Shown: positions 9,961 through 18,297 of the stretch, one piece after another | Numbering within the stretch: position 1 is the stretch's first letter | How the letters are laid out: each line of letters starts with the position of its first letter | Assembly (NCBI RefSeq): GCF_014203325.1 | Contig: NZ_JACHIV010000001.1 | Span: 4,775,501-4,839,500 of the forward strand | DNA length: 64,000 nucleotides | Direction of reading: 5' to 3' | DNA from: Saccharopolyspora gloriosae | Lineage (GTDB): Bacteria; Actinomycetota; Actinomycetes; Mycobacteriales; Pseudonocardiaceae | Position numbers and translations under genes: made by a program | The notes under the pieces: generated by a model | The model's database searches: none | Told to the model about the DNA's origin: nothing | Seen by the model: only the letters and a program-made list of their open reading frames with translations

Positions 9961-10169
9961 GTGGAACTCCCCAGTTCACCTGTGTGTACGGGATGGTCGA
10001 CCAACGGATGCCACGTTAGCTCCCACGACCCTACGGCAACCCCGGCATGACCCCCGCCACCCCCTGAGCCCACCCCGGCGCCGAATCGGGAAATCCCCCA
10101 TTCCACGATCTTTGCCGCACAGCACCGCTTTCCACGGTTATCCGCGCATATCCGGCAATGCGATCAGGG

Positions 10170-11735
10170 TCAGCAGGACTTCGTCCAAGAACACTCCAGA
10201 TCCGATTCCCCGCCGACTTCCGCGGTGTTCTGCCTGGGCACGGCCGGAATGCCGCTCGGCCGTTCGCCGGGGCCCGAGTACTCCGCCAGGCGCACCGCGA
10301 TCGCGTCCTCCAGATCGTTCGGCGAATCGCCCAGGAAATCGTTGAACATCACCGCGAACACCAGCGGACGCCCGTTCGCGGCCGTGACGTACCCGGACAA
10401 CGTGGTGACCCCGCTGATCGAGCCCGTCTTCGCGTGCACGTTGCCCGCCGCGGCCGTTCCCGCCATCCGGTTGCGCAGCGTGCCGCCGACGAAGCGGTCC
10501 GGTTGCGCCGCCACCGGCAGCGCCGCGTGGAAATCGGCGAACCACGGCCGCTGCCGCACGGCGTCCAGCAGCAGCGCCAGCCTGCCCGGCGACACGGCGT
10601 CCATCGACGACAACCCGGAGCCGTCGACGAGCCGCAACGCGGCCGGATCCACGCCGAGCCCCGCGAGCCGTTCGGTCAGCACCTCGATGCCCGCCGGCCA
10701 GGAACCCTCATCGCGGGCCTGCCTGCCCATGGCCTTCGTCAGCACCTCCGCGTGGCCGTTGTTGCTCAGCTTCAGGAACGGCACCAGCAGCTCCCGCAGC
10801 GGCATCGACTCGTGCTCCGCGATCGTGCGCGCACCCGCGGGAACCGTCCCCTCGGCGGTGCCCGCGACGTGGACGCCGTGGGCGCGCAACGCGCGGGCGA
10901 ACACGTCCGCCGCGTAGGCGCTGGGGTCGCGCACGGAGGTGAACTCCTCCGCCGGTTCGGCGTCGGCGGGCACCGAACCGGACACGATCACCCGGTCACC
11001 GCCGTGCTCCCTGGTCACCGACAAGGTCGACTCTGAACCCGGCTCGCCCGTGGTGGCCCGCACGTCGAGCCGCACCGCATCCGTCGCGGGCTCCGGGTCG
11101 ACCCGCACCGGCGCACCCGCCGCGGTGGGCGAGACGCGCAGCAGGACGTTGCCCGCGTCGAAGTCCTCGTTCGGCGCGACCGTCAGCGCCGAGACCGGGG
11201 CCGCGTAGTAGTACGGCTCGTCGTCCCAGGCCCAGCCGGTGCCCAGGGGCACGTCGTCGAACCAGGTGTCGTCGGTGAGCAACCTGCCCTGCACCACGCG
11301 CACCCCGGACGCCGCGACCTGCTCGGCCAGCCGGTCGTAGTCGGCGGCGAGCATCGTCGGGTCACCGGTGCCGCGCAGGTACAGGTCGCCGAGCAGCAAC
11401 GGCCCGGCCGAGGGCGCCGCGGCGCGCACCTCCGTCCGGAACCGGTGGTCCGGGCCGAGCTCCTCCAGGGCCGCCGCGGCGGTGAACAGCTTCGCCGTCG
11501 AGGCCGGGGTGGCCCGCGCCTCCGGCTGCCTGCTGTAGAGCACCTCGTCGGTCTCCGGATCCCGCACCACGACACCCGCGTGAGAACCGGCCAGCCGAGG
11601 ATCGGCGAGGATCTCGTCCAGGTCGACGCGCAGCGCGTCGGAGCCGGTCGGGGCCGCCACGACCGGCGCGGACGCCACGGGGCCCGCGACGACGCCGAGC
11701 AGGATCAGGGCGAAGACCGGTACCCAGCGACGCAT
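10170..11735 (-). CDS. dacB: D-alanyl-D-alanine carboxypeptidase/endopeptidase (PBP4 family, S13)
   Basis: 521 residues. An N-terminal signal peptide (RRWVPVFALILLGVVAGPVASA) is followed by the S13 peptidase domain. Active-site motifs are all present: S-x-x-K as PASTAKLFT (Ser79, Lys82), SNN as LKLSNNGHAE (about 320) and KTG as HAKTGSISG (about 430). Residues ~90-270 hold the insertion domain typical of PBP4. The enzyme trims peptidoglycan stem peptides and may cleave cross-links, outside the membrane. The C-terminal tail (GGESDLECSWTKSC) has two cysteines and is not a family feature. A palindromic repeat lies just upstream of its start. Confidence 0.93.
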   Translation of the reverse strand: MRRWVPVFALILLGVVAGPVASAPVVAAPTGSDALRVDLDEILADPRLAGSHAGVVVRDPETDEVLYSRQPEARATPASTAKLFTAAAALEELGPDHRFRTEVRAAAPSAGPLLLGDLYLRGTGDPTMLAADYDRLAEQVAASGVRVVQGRLLTDDTWFDDVPLGTGWAWDDEPYYYAAPVSALTVAPNEDFDAGNVLLRVSPTAAGAPVRVDPEPATDAVRLDVRATTGEPGSESTLSVTREHGGDRVIVSGSVPADAEPAEEFTSVRDPSAYAADVFARALRAHGVHVAGTAEGTVPAGARTIAEHESMPLRELLVPFLKLSNNGHAEVLTKAMGRQARDEGSWPAGIEVLTERLAGLGVDPAALRLVDGSGLSSMDAVSPGRLALLLDAVRQRPWFADFHAALPVAAQPDRFVGGTLRNRMAGTAAAGNVHAKTGSISGVTTLSGYVTAANGRPLVFAVMFNDFLGDSPNDLEDAIAVRLAEYSGPGERPSGIPAVPRQNTAEVGGESDLECSWTKSC

Positions 11736-11794
11736 CGCGCCCCCTCGTGGCGGGAAGAATCGTCCGAGCGGGTGGGTGCGCCGCCCGTGTCGGG

Positions 11795-11932
11795 GGGTCC
11801 TTTCGGAATGACCTTCGTAGGTGGTCGCTCAGCGAAAACCCGCCGGTGGCCGGCCCGCTCAAGCTGGTCGCTGCTCAGCGGCTTCGCCGCTGACAAGAAA
11901 CCCGATCAAAAGATCATTCTGCAAGGACTTCC
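11795..11932 (+). mobile_element. MITE-like palindromic element, copy B (lacking the large hairpin)
   Basis: 138-bp element. Its ends are imperfect inverted repeats: GGGTCCTTTCGGAATGACCTT at the left and, reading inward on the opposite strand, AAGTCCTTGCAGAATGATCTT at the right. Between them are AACCCGCCGGTGG, CTCAAGCTGGTCGCTGCT and the hairpin CAGCGGC-TTC-GCCGCTG-ACAAG, all shared with copy C. The large nested hairpin of other copies is missing, leaving only GCTCAGCGAAAACCCGCC. It sits between the MarR stop and the dacB start. Confidence 0.7.
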
Positions 11933-11979
11933 TGGGCGAAACCTAGACAACCTCTCGTGCCCGGTCAACGATCGAACGG

Positions 11980-12483
11980 TCAGCGGCCCGCGCTCCCGGC
12001 GCCGCGGTCCGCGAGCGCCGCCGCGCCCGCGCCGTCGGCGTCGAAGTCCCGCATCACCGCGTGCATGCGGTGCAGGAAGCGGTGGATCACGACGATCTCC
12101 GCCGGGTCGAACTCCGTCAGCACCTCCCGGCCGCGGTCGGCCAGCGCGCCGAAGTACTCCGCCGCCACCGAGCGCGCCGAGTCCGTCGGCCGCAGCTGCA
12201 CTTGGCGGCGATCGGCGCTCTCCCTGCTGCGCTGCACGTGCCGCTTGGCTTCGAGCCGGTCGACGATCGCCGTGATCGCGCCCGAGGTGAGCACCAGGTC
12301 CTGGCGCAGCGCGCGCGGCGTCGCGGGCGCGCCCCGCCGGTCCGCGTCCATGATCAGGATCAGGGCGCGCATGTCCGTCGGGTGCATGCCGTGCCTGGCC
12401 GCGAAGGCCTGCGAGATCCGCTCGCCCTCGATGCCCTGCTCGCGCAAGAGCTCCAACACCTGCTGCTCGATCGGTGCCTCCAC
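11980..12483 (-). CDS. MarR-family transcriptional regulator
   Basis: 167 residues with a MarR winged helix: HPTDMRALILIMDADRRG, then the recognition region LVLTSGAITAIVDRLEAKRHVQRSRESADRRQVQLRPT with the conserved DRR wing. I use GTG 12483, which has GGGGAGG 6-7 nt upstream; the frame is open further upstream but those residues overlap the promoter region. Divergent from an FAD monooxygenase/NAD-binding pair and probably its repressor, since a strong promoter for that pair lies in the shared intergenic region. MarR ligands are usually phenolic or lipophilic compounds, consistent with the neighbour. Confidence 0.9.
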   Translation of the reverse strand: MEAPIEQQVLELLREQGIEGERISQAFAARHGMHPTDMRALILIMDADRRGAPATPRALRQDLVLTSGAITAIVDRLEAKRHVQRSRESADRRQVQLRPTDSARSVAAEYFGALADRGREVLTEFDPAEIVVIHRFLHRMHAVMRDFDADGAGAAALADRGAGSAGR

Positions 12484-12542
12484 CGGCCGCCTCCCCTGGC
12501 TTCGCGAAACCGGGATCATAACAACGACGACTATCTCAACGA

Positions 12543-12571
12543 TTGACATTCTTGGCAACCGTCATTATCTT
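12543..12571 (+). promoter_or_regulatory. Sigma70-type promoter of the FAD monooxygenase operon
   Basis: TTGACA (12543-12548), exactly 17 bp, TATCTT (12566-12571). A consensus -35 is rare in this GC-rich window, so the promoter should be strong and to need a repressor; the divergent MarR is the obvious candidate. Confidence 0.75.
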
Positions 12572-12659
12572 GGCCGCAGAGACATCCATCCGCGGGACGA
12601 CGACGCCGTGCCCGCTCCGATCACCGCACCTCCGCGACCACCGAGACGAGGTGAAACCC

Positions 12660-13940
12660 GTGCCCGACGAGACCGGACGGCACCGCGCGCAGCACTGCGC
12701 GATCGTCGGCGGCGGGCCGGGCGGCATGGTGCTCGCGTACCTGCTCGCCCGCGCCGGTGTGCGGGTGACGCTGCTCGAATCGCGGCCGGACTTCCGGCGG
12801 GACTTCCGCGGCGACTCGCTGCACCCGTACACGCTGGAACTGATGCAGCGGCTCGGGCTTGCCGAACGGCTGCTGCGGATCGAGCACGCGCGGGCCACCA
12901 CCTTCCGGTTCCACACCACCTCCGGGACCGTCACGACCGCCGAGTACGGCGGCCTGCGCGGCCCGTTCCCCTACGTCGCGCTGATGCCGCAGGCCCGGTT
13001 CCTGGACTTCCTGGCGGCCGAGGCCGCGGCGCTACCCGGATTCCGGTTGCTGCTCGGGGCGAAGGTGACCGGAGTGGTCGACGACGGCGACCGGATCACC
13101 GGCGTGCGCTACCGGGACGACGACGGCGAGCACCGGCTGGACGTCGACCTCGTCGTGGGCGCCGACGGGAGGTTCTCCCGGATGCGGCGCCTGCTCGACC
13201 TCCCCGCCCGGTCGCTGGGGGCGAGCTCGGACATCCTGTGGTTCCGCCTGCCCCGGCGGCCCCACGACCCGCCGACGGCCGACGCGGACCTCTACTTCGG
13301 GCCGGGGCACTACGTCTCCACCCTCGGGCAGGAGGACGGCTGGCAGGTCGGCTACACCGTGCCGAAGGGCGGCTACCCGGCGGCGAAACGCGCCGGGGTC
13401 GGGCCGATCCGCGACTTCCTCGCCGCACGGGTCCCGTGGCTGGCCGACCGGGTCGACCAGCTGGCCGGCTTCGACCAGATCACCCTGCTGTCCGTGGAGA
13501 TCTCCCGCGTCGAGCGGTGGCACCGCCCCGGCGCGCTGCTCATCGGCGACGCGGCGCACGTGATCTCACCGGTGGGCGGCAACGGGATTCTGATGGCGAT
13601 CCAGGACGCCGTCACCGCCGCCAACGTGCTGATCCCCGCGCTCCGGCAGGACGACCCTCCCGGTGAGGACGTGCTCGCCGAGGTGCGGCGGCTCCGCGAA
13701 CCCGCCGTCGAACAGGTGCAGCGGCAGCAGGTCCGCACCGAGTACCGGGTGGCCGCCGTCCTCGCCGGCGACGGCGACTTCCGGCCGAACCCGCTGCTGC
13801 GCGCGGCGCTGCGGCTGCGGTCGGTGCGGCGCCGAGCCGCTCGCGCCAACGCCTACGGCCCCTTCCCGCCCGCGCTCGACACGACCCTGCTGGACCCGAA
13901 CCCCGACCCGGCCGGTGGGCCGACGCGAAGGAGCCGATGA
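12660..13940 (+). CDS. FAD-dependent aromatic-type monooxygenase (PHBH fold)
   Basis: 426 residues. N-terminal Rossmann motif CAIVGGGPGGMVLAYLLARAG with the acidic end LLES, the mid-protein DG motif (DLVVGADGRFSRMRRLL) and the second FAD motif ALLIGDAAHVISPVGGNGI are all present. These define the p-hydroxybenzoate hydroxylase-like flavoprotein monooxygenases, which hydroxylate or epoxidise aromatic or related substrates using NAD(P)H and oxygen. GTG 12660 follows GAGGTG with suitable spacing; an alternative GTG at 12651 is in frame. Overlaps the next gene by 4 nt (ATGA). Driven by a consensus promoter and likely MarR-controlled. Substrate unknown. Confidence 0.92.
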   Translation: MPDETGRHRAQHCAIVGGGPGGMVLAYLLARAGVRVTLLESRPDFRRDFRGDSLHPYTLELMQRLGLAERLLRIEHARATTFRFHTTSGTVTTAEYGGLRGPFPYVALMPQARFLDFLAAEAAALPGFRLLLGAKVTGVVDDGDRITGVRYRDDDGEHRLDVDLVVGADGRFSRMRRLLDLPARSLGASSDILWFRLPRRPHDPPTADADLYFGPGHYVSTLGQEDGWQVGYTVPKGGYPAAKRAGVGPIRDFLAARVPWLADRVDQLAGFDQITLLSVEISRVERWHRPGALLIGDAAHVISPVGGNGILMAIQDAVTAANVLIPALRQDDPPGEDVLAEVRRLREPAVEQVQRQQVRTEYRVAAVLAGDGDFRPNPLLRAALRLRSVRRRAARANAYGPFPPALDTTLLDPNPDPAGGPTRRSR

Positions 13941-14596
13941 CCATGCTCGTGACCGTGCTGGGAGCCACCGGGAAGACCGGCGCGCTGATCGTGGCGGAAC
14001 TGCTCGCGCGCGGGCTGCCGGTCCGCGGGGTGGTGCGCAGGCCGGAGGCCGCGGACGTCGTGCGGTCGCAGGGCGCCGAACCGGTGCTGGCGGATCTGCG
14101 GTCGGCGACGGAACCGCTGGCCGACGCGCTCGCCGGCTCGGACGTCGTGATCAACGCGGCCGCCGCGAGCGACCCGCAACCCGGCCTGGCCGAAGCGGTG
14201 GACCGCGACGGAGCGATCAACGCCGTCAACGCCGCGCGGAAGGCCGACGTGCCTCGGTTCCTCCAGGTGTCGTCGCTGTTCGCGGACCGCCCCGATCAGG
14301 GCCCGGAATTCCTGCACCGGGTGCTGCGCGCCAAGGAGGTCTCGGACCGGGCGCTGGCCGACTCCGACCTGTCGTGGACGATCGTGCGCCCCGGCGGCCT
14401 CACCGACGATCCCGGTACCGGCCTGGTCCGGATCGCCGACCGGCTCGACATCGCGCCGGGAGTCCCGCGCACCATCCCCCGCGCCGACGTCGCGGCGGTC
14501 ACCGTCGCCGCCATCGACGCACCGTCCAGCCGGTGCCGCGCCTTCGACCTCACCAGCGGGGACACCTCGATCCCCACGGCGCTGAGCGGCGCATGA
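13937..14596 (+). CDS. NAD(P)-binding oxidoreductase, NmrA/SDR_a5-like
   Basis: 219 residues. It starts with an atypical SDR nucleotide-binding motif, VTVLGATGKTGALIVAELLARG, and continues with RGVVRRPEAADVV, LQVSSLFADRP and LSWTIVRPGGLTDDPGTG. This is the pattern of NAD(P)H-binding NmrA-like/SDR_a5 proteins, some catalytic and some redox sensors. The classic YxxxK pair is not evident, as in many atypical SDRs. Translationally coupled to the upstream FAD monooxygenase through a 4-nt overlap, so the two probably act together on, or in response to, the same compound. Confidence 0.85.
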   Translation: MTMLVTVLGATGKTGALIVAELLARGLPVRGVVRRPEAADVVRSQGAEPVLADLRSATEPLADALAGSDVVINAAAASDPQPGLAEAVDRDGAINAVNAARKADVPRFLQVSSLFADRPDQGPEFLHRVLRAKEVSDRALADSDLSWTIVRPGGLTDDPGTGLVRIADRLDIAPGVPRTIPRADVAAVTVAAIDAPSSRCRAFDLTSGDTSIPTALSGA

Positions 14597-14686
14597 CCAC
14601 CGCGCGCCGCTGAAACGAGCAGCACGCCCGGCGGGGCGCACCGGCCGTTCCGCCGGGGGTCGGCGGGGAACCCCGCCGCACGCGAA

Positions 14687-14720
14687 ACGGGGCTCCCCGG
14701 CAACCGCCGGAGAGCCCCGT
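14687..14720. terminator. Hairpin between convergent genes (bidirectional terminator candidate)
   Basis: Stem ACGGGGCTC (14687-14695) pairs with GAGCCCCGT (14712-14720), with an inner CCGG/CCGG stem. It lies between the NAD(P)-binding gene and the convergent tesB. No long T-run follows, common in GC-rich actinomycete terminators. Confidence 0.6.
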
Positions 14721-14732
14721 CGTTCGTCGTGA

Positions 14733-15677
14733 TCAGTCCAGGACGCGCAGCAGGCCTTCCTGCACGACGGTCGCCACCAACCGCCCGTCCTGCGAGAAGA
14801 ACCGCCCCGTCGCCAGCCCACGAGCACCGGACGCGCTCGGCGAGGCGCAATCGTAGAGCAGCCACTCGTCGGCGCGGAACGGGCGGTGGAACCACATGGC
14901 GTGATCCAGGCTCGCCCCGGAGACCTTGTCCAGCATCCAGTACACGCCGTGGCGCACCAGCACCGAATCCAGCAGCGTCAGGTCGGAGGCGAACGCCGCC
15001 ATGCACACGTGCAGCAGCTTGTCGTCCGGCAGCCCGCCGTCGGCCCGCATCCAGACCTGGCTGCGCGCCTCCCGCTCGGAGTCGTCCTTGCGCACCCACG
15101 GCGGGTCGGTGACGTAGCGGACGTCGATCGGGCGGGGCTGGTACGGCGTGCCGCCCAGCTCCCCCAGCAGGCTGCCGACCTGCTCGCCGTACGTCGGCAG
15201 CGACTCCGGGTCGGGCACGTCGGGCATGGTCTCGGCGTGGTCGATGCCGTCCTCGACCAGCTGGAACGACGCCGACAGCGAGAAGATCGGCTTGCCGTGC
15301 TGCACCGCCACGACCCGGCGGGTCGTGAACGACCGGCCATCCCGGGTGCGATCCACCTCGTAGACGATCGGGACGCTCGGGTCACCGGGCCGGATGAAGT
15401 AGGCGTGCAGCGAATGCACCGGCCGGTCCTCCGGCACGGTGCGCCCGGCGGCGACGAGCGCCTGCCCGGCGACCTGGCCGCCGAAGACGCGCACCGGTGA
15501 TTCGGCGGGGCTGACCCCGCGGAAGATGTTCTCCTCGATCCGTTCCAGATCGAGCAGGGCGATCAGCCGGTCCAGCACGGGCTGGCCGTGCGGCACACCG
15601 TTGACGTCCAACGGGACCGAGCTGTCGATGTGCAGGCCTGCCGGGTCGGCGGCAGCCGCTCGTGCCGCTTCGGTCAC
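14733..15677 (-). CDS. tesB: Acyl-CoA thioesterase II
   Basis: 314 residues, double hot-dog fold. N-terminal half has IEENIFRGVSPAESPVRVFGGQVAGQALVAAGRTV and HSLHAYFIRPGDPSVPIVYEVDRTRDGRSFTTRRVVAVQHGK; the C-terminal half has SLDHAMWFHRPFRADEWLLYDCASP and GLATGRFFSQDGRLVATVVQEGLLR, as in TesB. It hydrolyses medium and long-chain acyl-CoAs to free acid and CoA. GTG 15677 is preceded by GAGGAG. Downstream of pyk on the same strand but separated from it by a terminator hairpin; pyk-tesB adjacency is common in actinobacteria. Confidence 0.95.
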   Translation of the reverse strand: MTEAARAAAADPAGLHIDSSVPLDVNGVPHGQPVLDRLIALLDLERIEENIFRGVSPAESPVRVFGGQVAGQALVAAGRTVPEDRPVHSLHAYFIRPGDPSVPIVYEVDRTRDGRSFTTRRVVAVQHGKPIFSLSASFQLVEDGIDHAETMPDVPDPESLPTYGEQVGSLLGELGGTPYQPRPIDVRYVTDPPWVRKDDSEREARSQVWMRADGGLPDDKLLHVCMAAFASDLTLLDSVLVRHGVYWMLDKVSGASLDHAMWFHRPFRADEWLLYDCASPSASGARGLATGRFFSQDGRLVATVVQEGLLRVLD

Positions 15678-15710
15678 TTCTGCTCCTCGGGCGAATCGGG
15701 GTGGATCACC

Positions 15711-15736
15711 GGGCGGGAACGACGGTGTTCCCGCCC
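15711..15736 (-). terminator. Intrinsic terminator candidate after pyk
   Basis: Perfect 10-bp stem GGGCGGGAAC/GTTCCCGCCC with a 6-nt loop, 43 bp beyond the pyk stop and before the tesB start. No T-run is present. Confidence 0.6.
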
Positions 15737-15779
15737 TTGCCGGTCAGTGCGACCGACCCACTCCGCGCGCGAACACGGA

Positions 15780-17201
15780 TCAGACGTGGTCTTCCTCGCC
15801 GAGCCGGTGCACCCGGATCAGGTTCGTCGAACCCACGGTGCCAGGCGGGGAACCCGCGACCACGACGACCATGTCGCCGCGCTGCGAACGTCCGAGCGAG
15901 AGCATCGCCTGATCCACCTGACGGACCATCTGGTCGGTCGTGTCCACTTTAGGCACGAGGAACGTCTCAGTCCCCCAAGTGAGAGCGAGCTGACTGCGGA
16001 CCGACTCCTCCGGCGTGAACGCGAGCAGCGGCAGCCGGGTGTGCAGGCGGGCGAGCCGCCGCACGGTGTCGCCGGACTGGCTGAACGCGACCAACGCCTT
16101 CGCGCTGAGCCGCTCCCCGATGTCGCGCGCCGCGTAGGAGATGACGCCCCGCTTGGTGCGCGGCACGTGGCTCAGCGGCGGCGGCGTGGGCGATCCGTCC
16201 TCCACGGCCTCGACGATGCGGGCCATCGTCTGCACGGTCTCGATCGGGTAGTCCCCGACGCTCGTCTCGCCGGAGAGCATCACCGCGTCGGTGCCGTCGA
16301 GCACGGCGTTGGCCACGTCCGAGGTCTCGGCGCGGGTCGGCCGCGAGTTGTGGATCATCGAGTCGAGCATCTGGGTGGCGACGATGACCGGCTTCGCGTT
16401 CTCCCGCGCGATCCGGATCGCCTTCTTCTGCACCAACGGGACGTGCTCGAGCGGGAGTTCCACGCCGAGGTCACCGCGGGCGACCATGACGCCGTCGAAG
16501 GCCAGCACGATGGCCTCCAGGTTGTCCACCGCCTCTGGCTTCTCCAGCTTCGCGATCACCGGAAGCCGGCGCCCGACGCGGTCCATCACCTGGTGGACCA
16601 GGTCGATGTCTGCGGGGCTGCGCACGAACGACAGCGCGATGAAGTCCACGCCGAGTTGCAGGGCGAACTCCAGGTCCGCGATGTCCTTCTCGGACAGCGC
16701 GGGCACCGAGACGTCCATGCCGGGCATGGACAGGCCCTTGTTGTCGGAAACAGGTCCGCCTTCGACGACGTCGAGGACGACGTCGTTGCCTTCGACGGCG
16801 GAGACGGTCAGGCCGACCTTGCCGTCGTCGACCAGCACCCGGTCGCCGACCTTGGCGTCGGCGGCCAGGCCCTTGTAGGTGGTGGAAACGCGATCATGAG
16901 TGCCTTGCACGTCGTCGATCGTGATTCGCACGACGTCGCCGGTGTTCCACTCGACCGGACCGTCCGCGAACTTGCCGAGGCGGATCTTCGGTCCCTGCAG
17001 GTCGCCGAGGATGCCCACGGCACGGCCACTTTCCTTCGCGGCCGTCCGCACCAGGTCGTAGACCTGCTGGTGGTCGCCATGGCTGCCGTGGCTGAAGTTC
17101 AACCGGGCGACGTCCATTCCGCTGCTGACGAGCTCGGCCACCTTCTCCGGTGAGGCGGTGGCGGGGCCCATGGTACAAACGATCTTGGCTCGTCGACTCA
17201 C
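15780..17201 (-). CDS. pyk: Pyruvate kinase
   Basis: 473 residues. Converts phosphoenolpyruvate and ADP to pyruvate and ATP, the last step of glycolysis. Landmarks: N-terminal RRAKIVCTMGPATASPEKV and MDVARLNFSHGSH, the catalytic Lys region IAKLEKPEAVDNLE, the metal/substrate motif DGVMVARGDLGVELPLE, then QKKAIRIARENAKPVIVATQML and SGETSVGDYPIETV. The C-terminal allosteric domain is complete. Starts at GTG 17201, with TAGGCT 8 nt upstream and only a distant GGAG, so the transcript may have almost no leader. Confidence 0.98.
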   Translation of the reverse strand: MSRRAKIVCTMGPATASPEKVAELVSSGMDVARLNFSHGSHGDHQQVYDLVRTAAKESGRAVGILGDLQGPKIRLGKFADGPVEWNTGDVVRITIDDVQGTHDRVSTTYKGLAADAKVGDRVLVDDGKVGLTVSAVEGNDVVLDVVEGGPVSDNKGLSMPGMDVSVPALSEKDIADLEFALQLGVDFIALSFVRSPADIDLVHQVMDRVGRRLPVIAKLEKPEAVDNLEAIVLAFDGVMVARGDLGVELPLEHVPLVQKKAIRIARENAKPVIVATQMLDSMIHNSRPTRAETSDVANAVLDGTDAVMLSGETSVGDYPIETVQTMARIVEAVEDGSPTPPPLSHVPRTKRGVISYAARDIGERLSAKALVAFSQSGDTVRRLARLHTRLPLLAFTPEESVRSQLALTWGTETFLVPKVDTTDQMVRQVDQAMLSLGRSQRGDMVVVVAGSPPGTVGSTNLIRVHRLGEEDHV

Positions 17202-17209
17202 GTTGTGTC

Positions 17210-17215
17210 AGCCTA
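17210..17215 (-). promoter_or_regulatory. -10 element of pyk
   Basis: TAGGCT on the minus strand, 8 nt upstream of GTG 17201; TTCGAC lies 16 bp further upstream as a possible -35. Suggests a leaderless or very short-leader mRNA. Confidence 0.4.
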
Positions 17216-17276
17216 GTCTCCTTGGACGCGCGTCGAATACGCAGCCACCTGGAAACGAACCGATCGGGATCTTGCG

Positions 17277-17645
17277 GTGCTGAATCATTACAGGCCACGG
17301 CCCGGTCAGCTGCTCTTCGGTGTGATCTTCGCGATCAGCCTGATCATCTTGTTCACCCCGGCGTCGGGCGTCCCGTCCGCGCCGCCGGGCACCGACAAGG
17401 TCGTGCACTTCGTGCTGTTCGCCGCCTTGGCCGCGAGCGGGACCGCCGCCCGCGTCCCCGCCGCCCCGCTCGTGGTGGGGCTCGTCGGGTACGCGGCGCT
17501 GTCCGAAGTGCTGCAGGCGGTGCTACCGCTGGGCCGCAGCGGAGACCTGCGGGACGCGCTGGTCGACGTGCTCGGCGCGCTGGTGGCCCTGCTGCTCACC
17601 GCCGCCGCTCGGTCGGTCCGACGTGGTCGGCGCACCACTGGTTGA
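17277..17645 (+). CDS. VanZ-like family membrane protein
   Basis: 122 residues, three to four hydrophobic segments. The pattern TDKVVHFVLFAALAASG, then VGYAALSEVLQAVLPLGRSGDLRDALVDVLGA, matches the VanZ-like fold (conserved DKxxHF and E/D residues in membrane helices). VanZ itself gives low-level teicoplanin resistance, but most homologues have no known role. GTG 17277 is the most upstream plausible start; no clear ribosome site is seen. The last 50 bp overlap the 3' end of the convergent DUF2461 gene. Confidence 0.82.
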   Translation: MLNHYRPRPGQLLFGVIFAISLIILFTPASGVPSAPPGTDKVVHFVLFAALAASGTAARVPAAPLVVGLVGYAALSEVLQAVLPLGRSGDLRDALVDVLGALVALLLTAAARSVRRGRRTTG

Positions 17646-18273
17646 GCTCGCGCAGCTCCCGCCAGCCCTTGCGGACGCGGCTCGCGCACCCCCGCTCGTG
17701 CAGCAGGTCGTCCGGTTCCCAGCGGCGCGCCGCGTAGAGCGTGCGGTGCCGCAGCAGTTCCAGCCGCGGATGGTCGGCGGGCACGCCGCGCGGGCGGGTG
17801 GCGAGGGTGTCGCCGGTGATCTCCCAGCGCGCCCCCAACGCGGCCAGGACCTCGCGCAACCGCTCCCCGTGGACCGGCTCGTCCACCGCCGTGCGGTAGC
17901 GCGCCAGCTGGTCGGATTCGGTGTGGAAGCAGCCGCCGGCGATCAGCATGCCCGCAACGCTGACCTCCACGTAGTAGGCCCCGCCGCCGCGCCCCGCTTC
18001 GATCACGGCGCCGCAGTGGGTCTTGTACGGCGACTTGTCGGGGCTGAACCGCACGTCCCGGTGCGGCCGGAACACCTTGCCCTTGCCGCTCGCGCCGCCG
18101 GAGCCGACCCCGGCGGCGAACTCCGGTTCCAGCTCGGCGAGCAGCGCCTCCATCGGAGCCCGCACGTGCTCGCGGTACACCGCGAGCTGATCGCCCCAGT
18201 AAGCCTTGGAGTTGTCGGCTTCGAGCCCCTCGTAGAACTCGACGGCACCGTCCCCGAACCCTTCGAAACGCAC
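17596..18273 (-). CDS. DUF2461 domain-containing protein (TIGR02453 family)
   Basis: 225 residues. Conserved family features: FYEGLEADNSKAYW at the N-terminus, FRPHRDVRFSPDKSPYKTHCGAVI, YYVEVSVAGMLIAGGCF and the basic C-terminal part. The family is widespread and uncharacterised, so no function is proposed. Start at GTG 18273 is supported by a TAGGCT-N6-GTG arrangement and absence of any ribosome site, indicating a leaderless mRNA. The 3' end overlaps the VanZ-like gene on the opposite strand by 50 bp. Confidence 0.9.
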   Translation of the reverse strand: MRFEGFGDGAVEFYEGLEADNSKAYWGDQLAVYREHVRAPMEALLAELEPEFAAGVGSGGASGKGKVFRPHRDVRFSPDKSPYKTHCGAVIEAGRGGGAYYVEVSVAGMLIAGGCFHTESDQLARYRTAVDEPVHGERLREVLAALGARWEITGDTLATRPRGVPADHPRLELLRHRTLYAARRWEPDDLLHERGCASRVRKGWRELRELNQWCADHVGPTERRR

Positions 18274-18279
18274 CCGATC

Positions 18280-18285
18280 AGCCTA
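18280..18285 (-). promoter_or_regulatory. Leaderless -10 element of the DUF2461 gene
   Basis: TAGGCT on the minus strand exactly 6 nt upstream of GTG 18273, the same arrangement as at the LuxR, hisH and lgt genes in this window. Confidence 0.5.
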
Positions 18286-18297
18286 TATCGACCGCGA

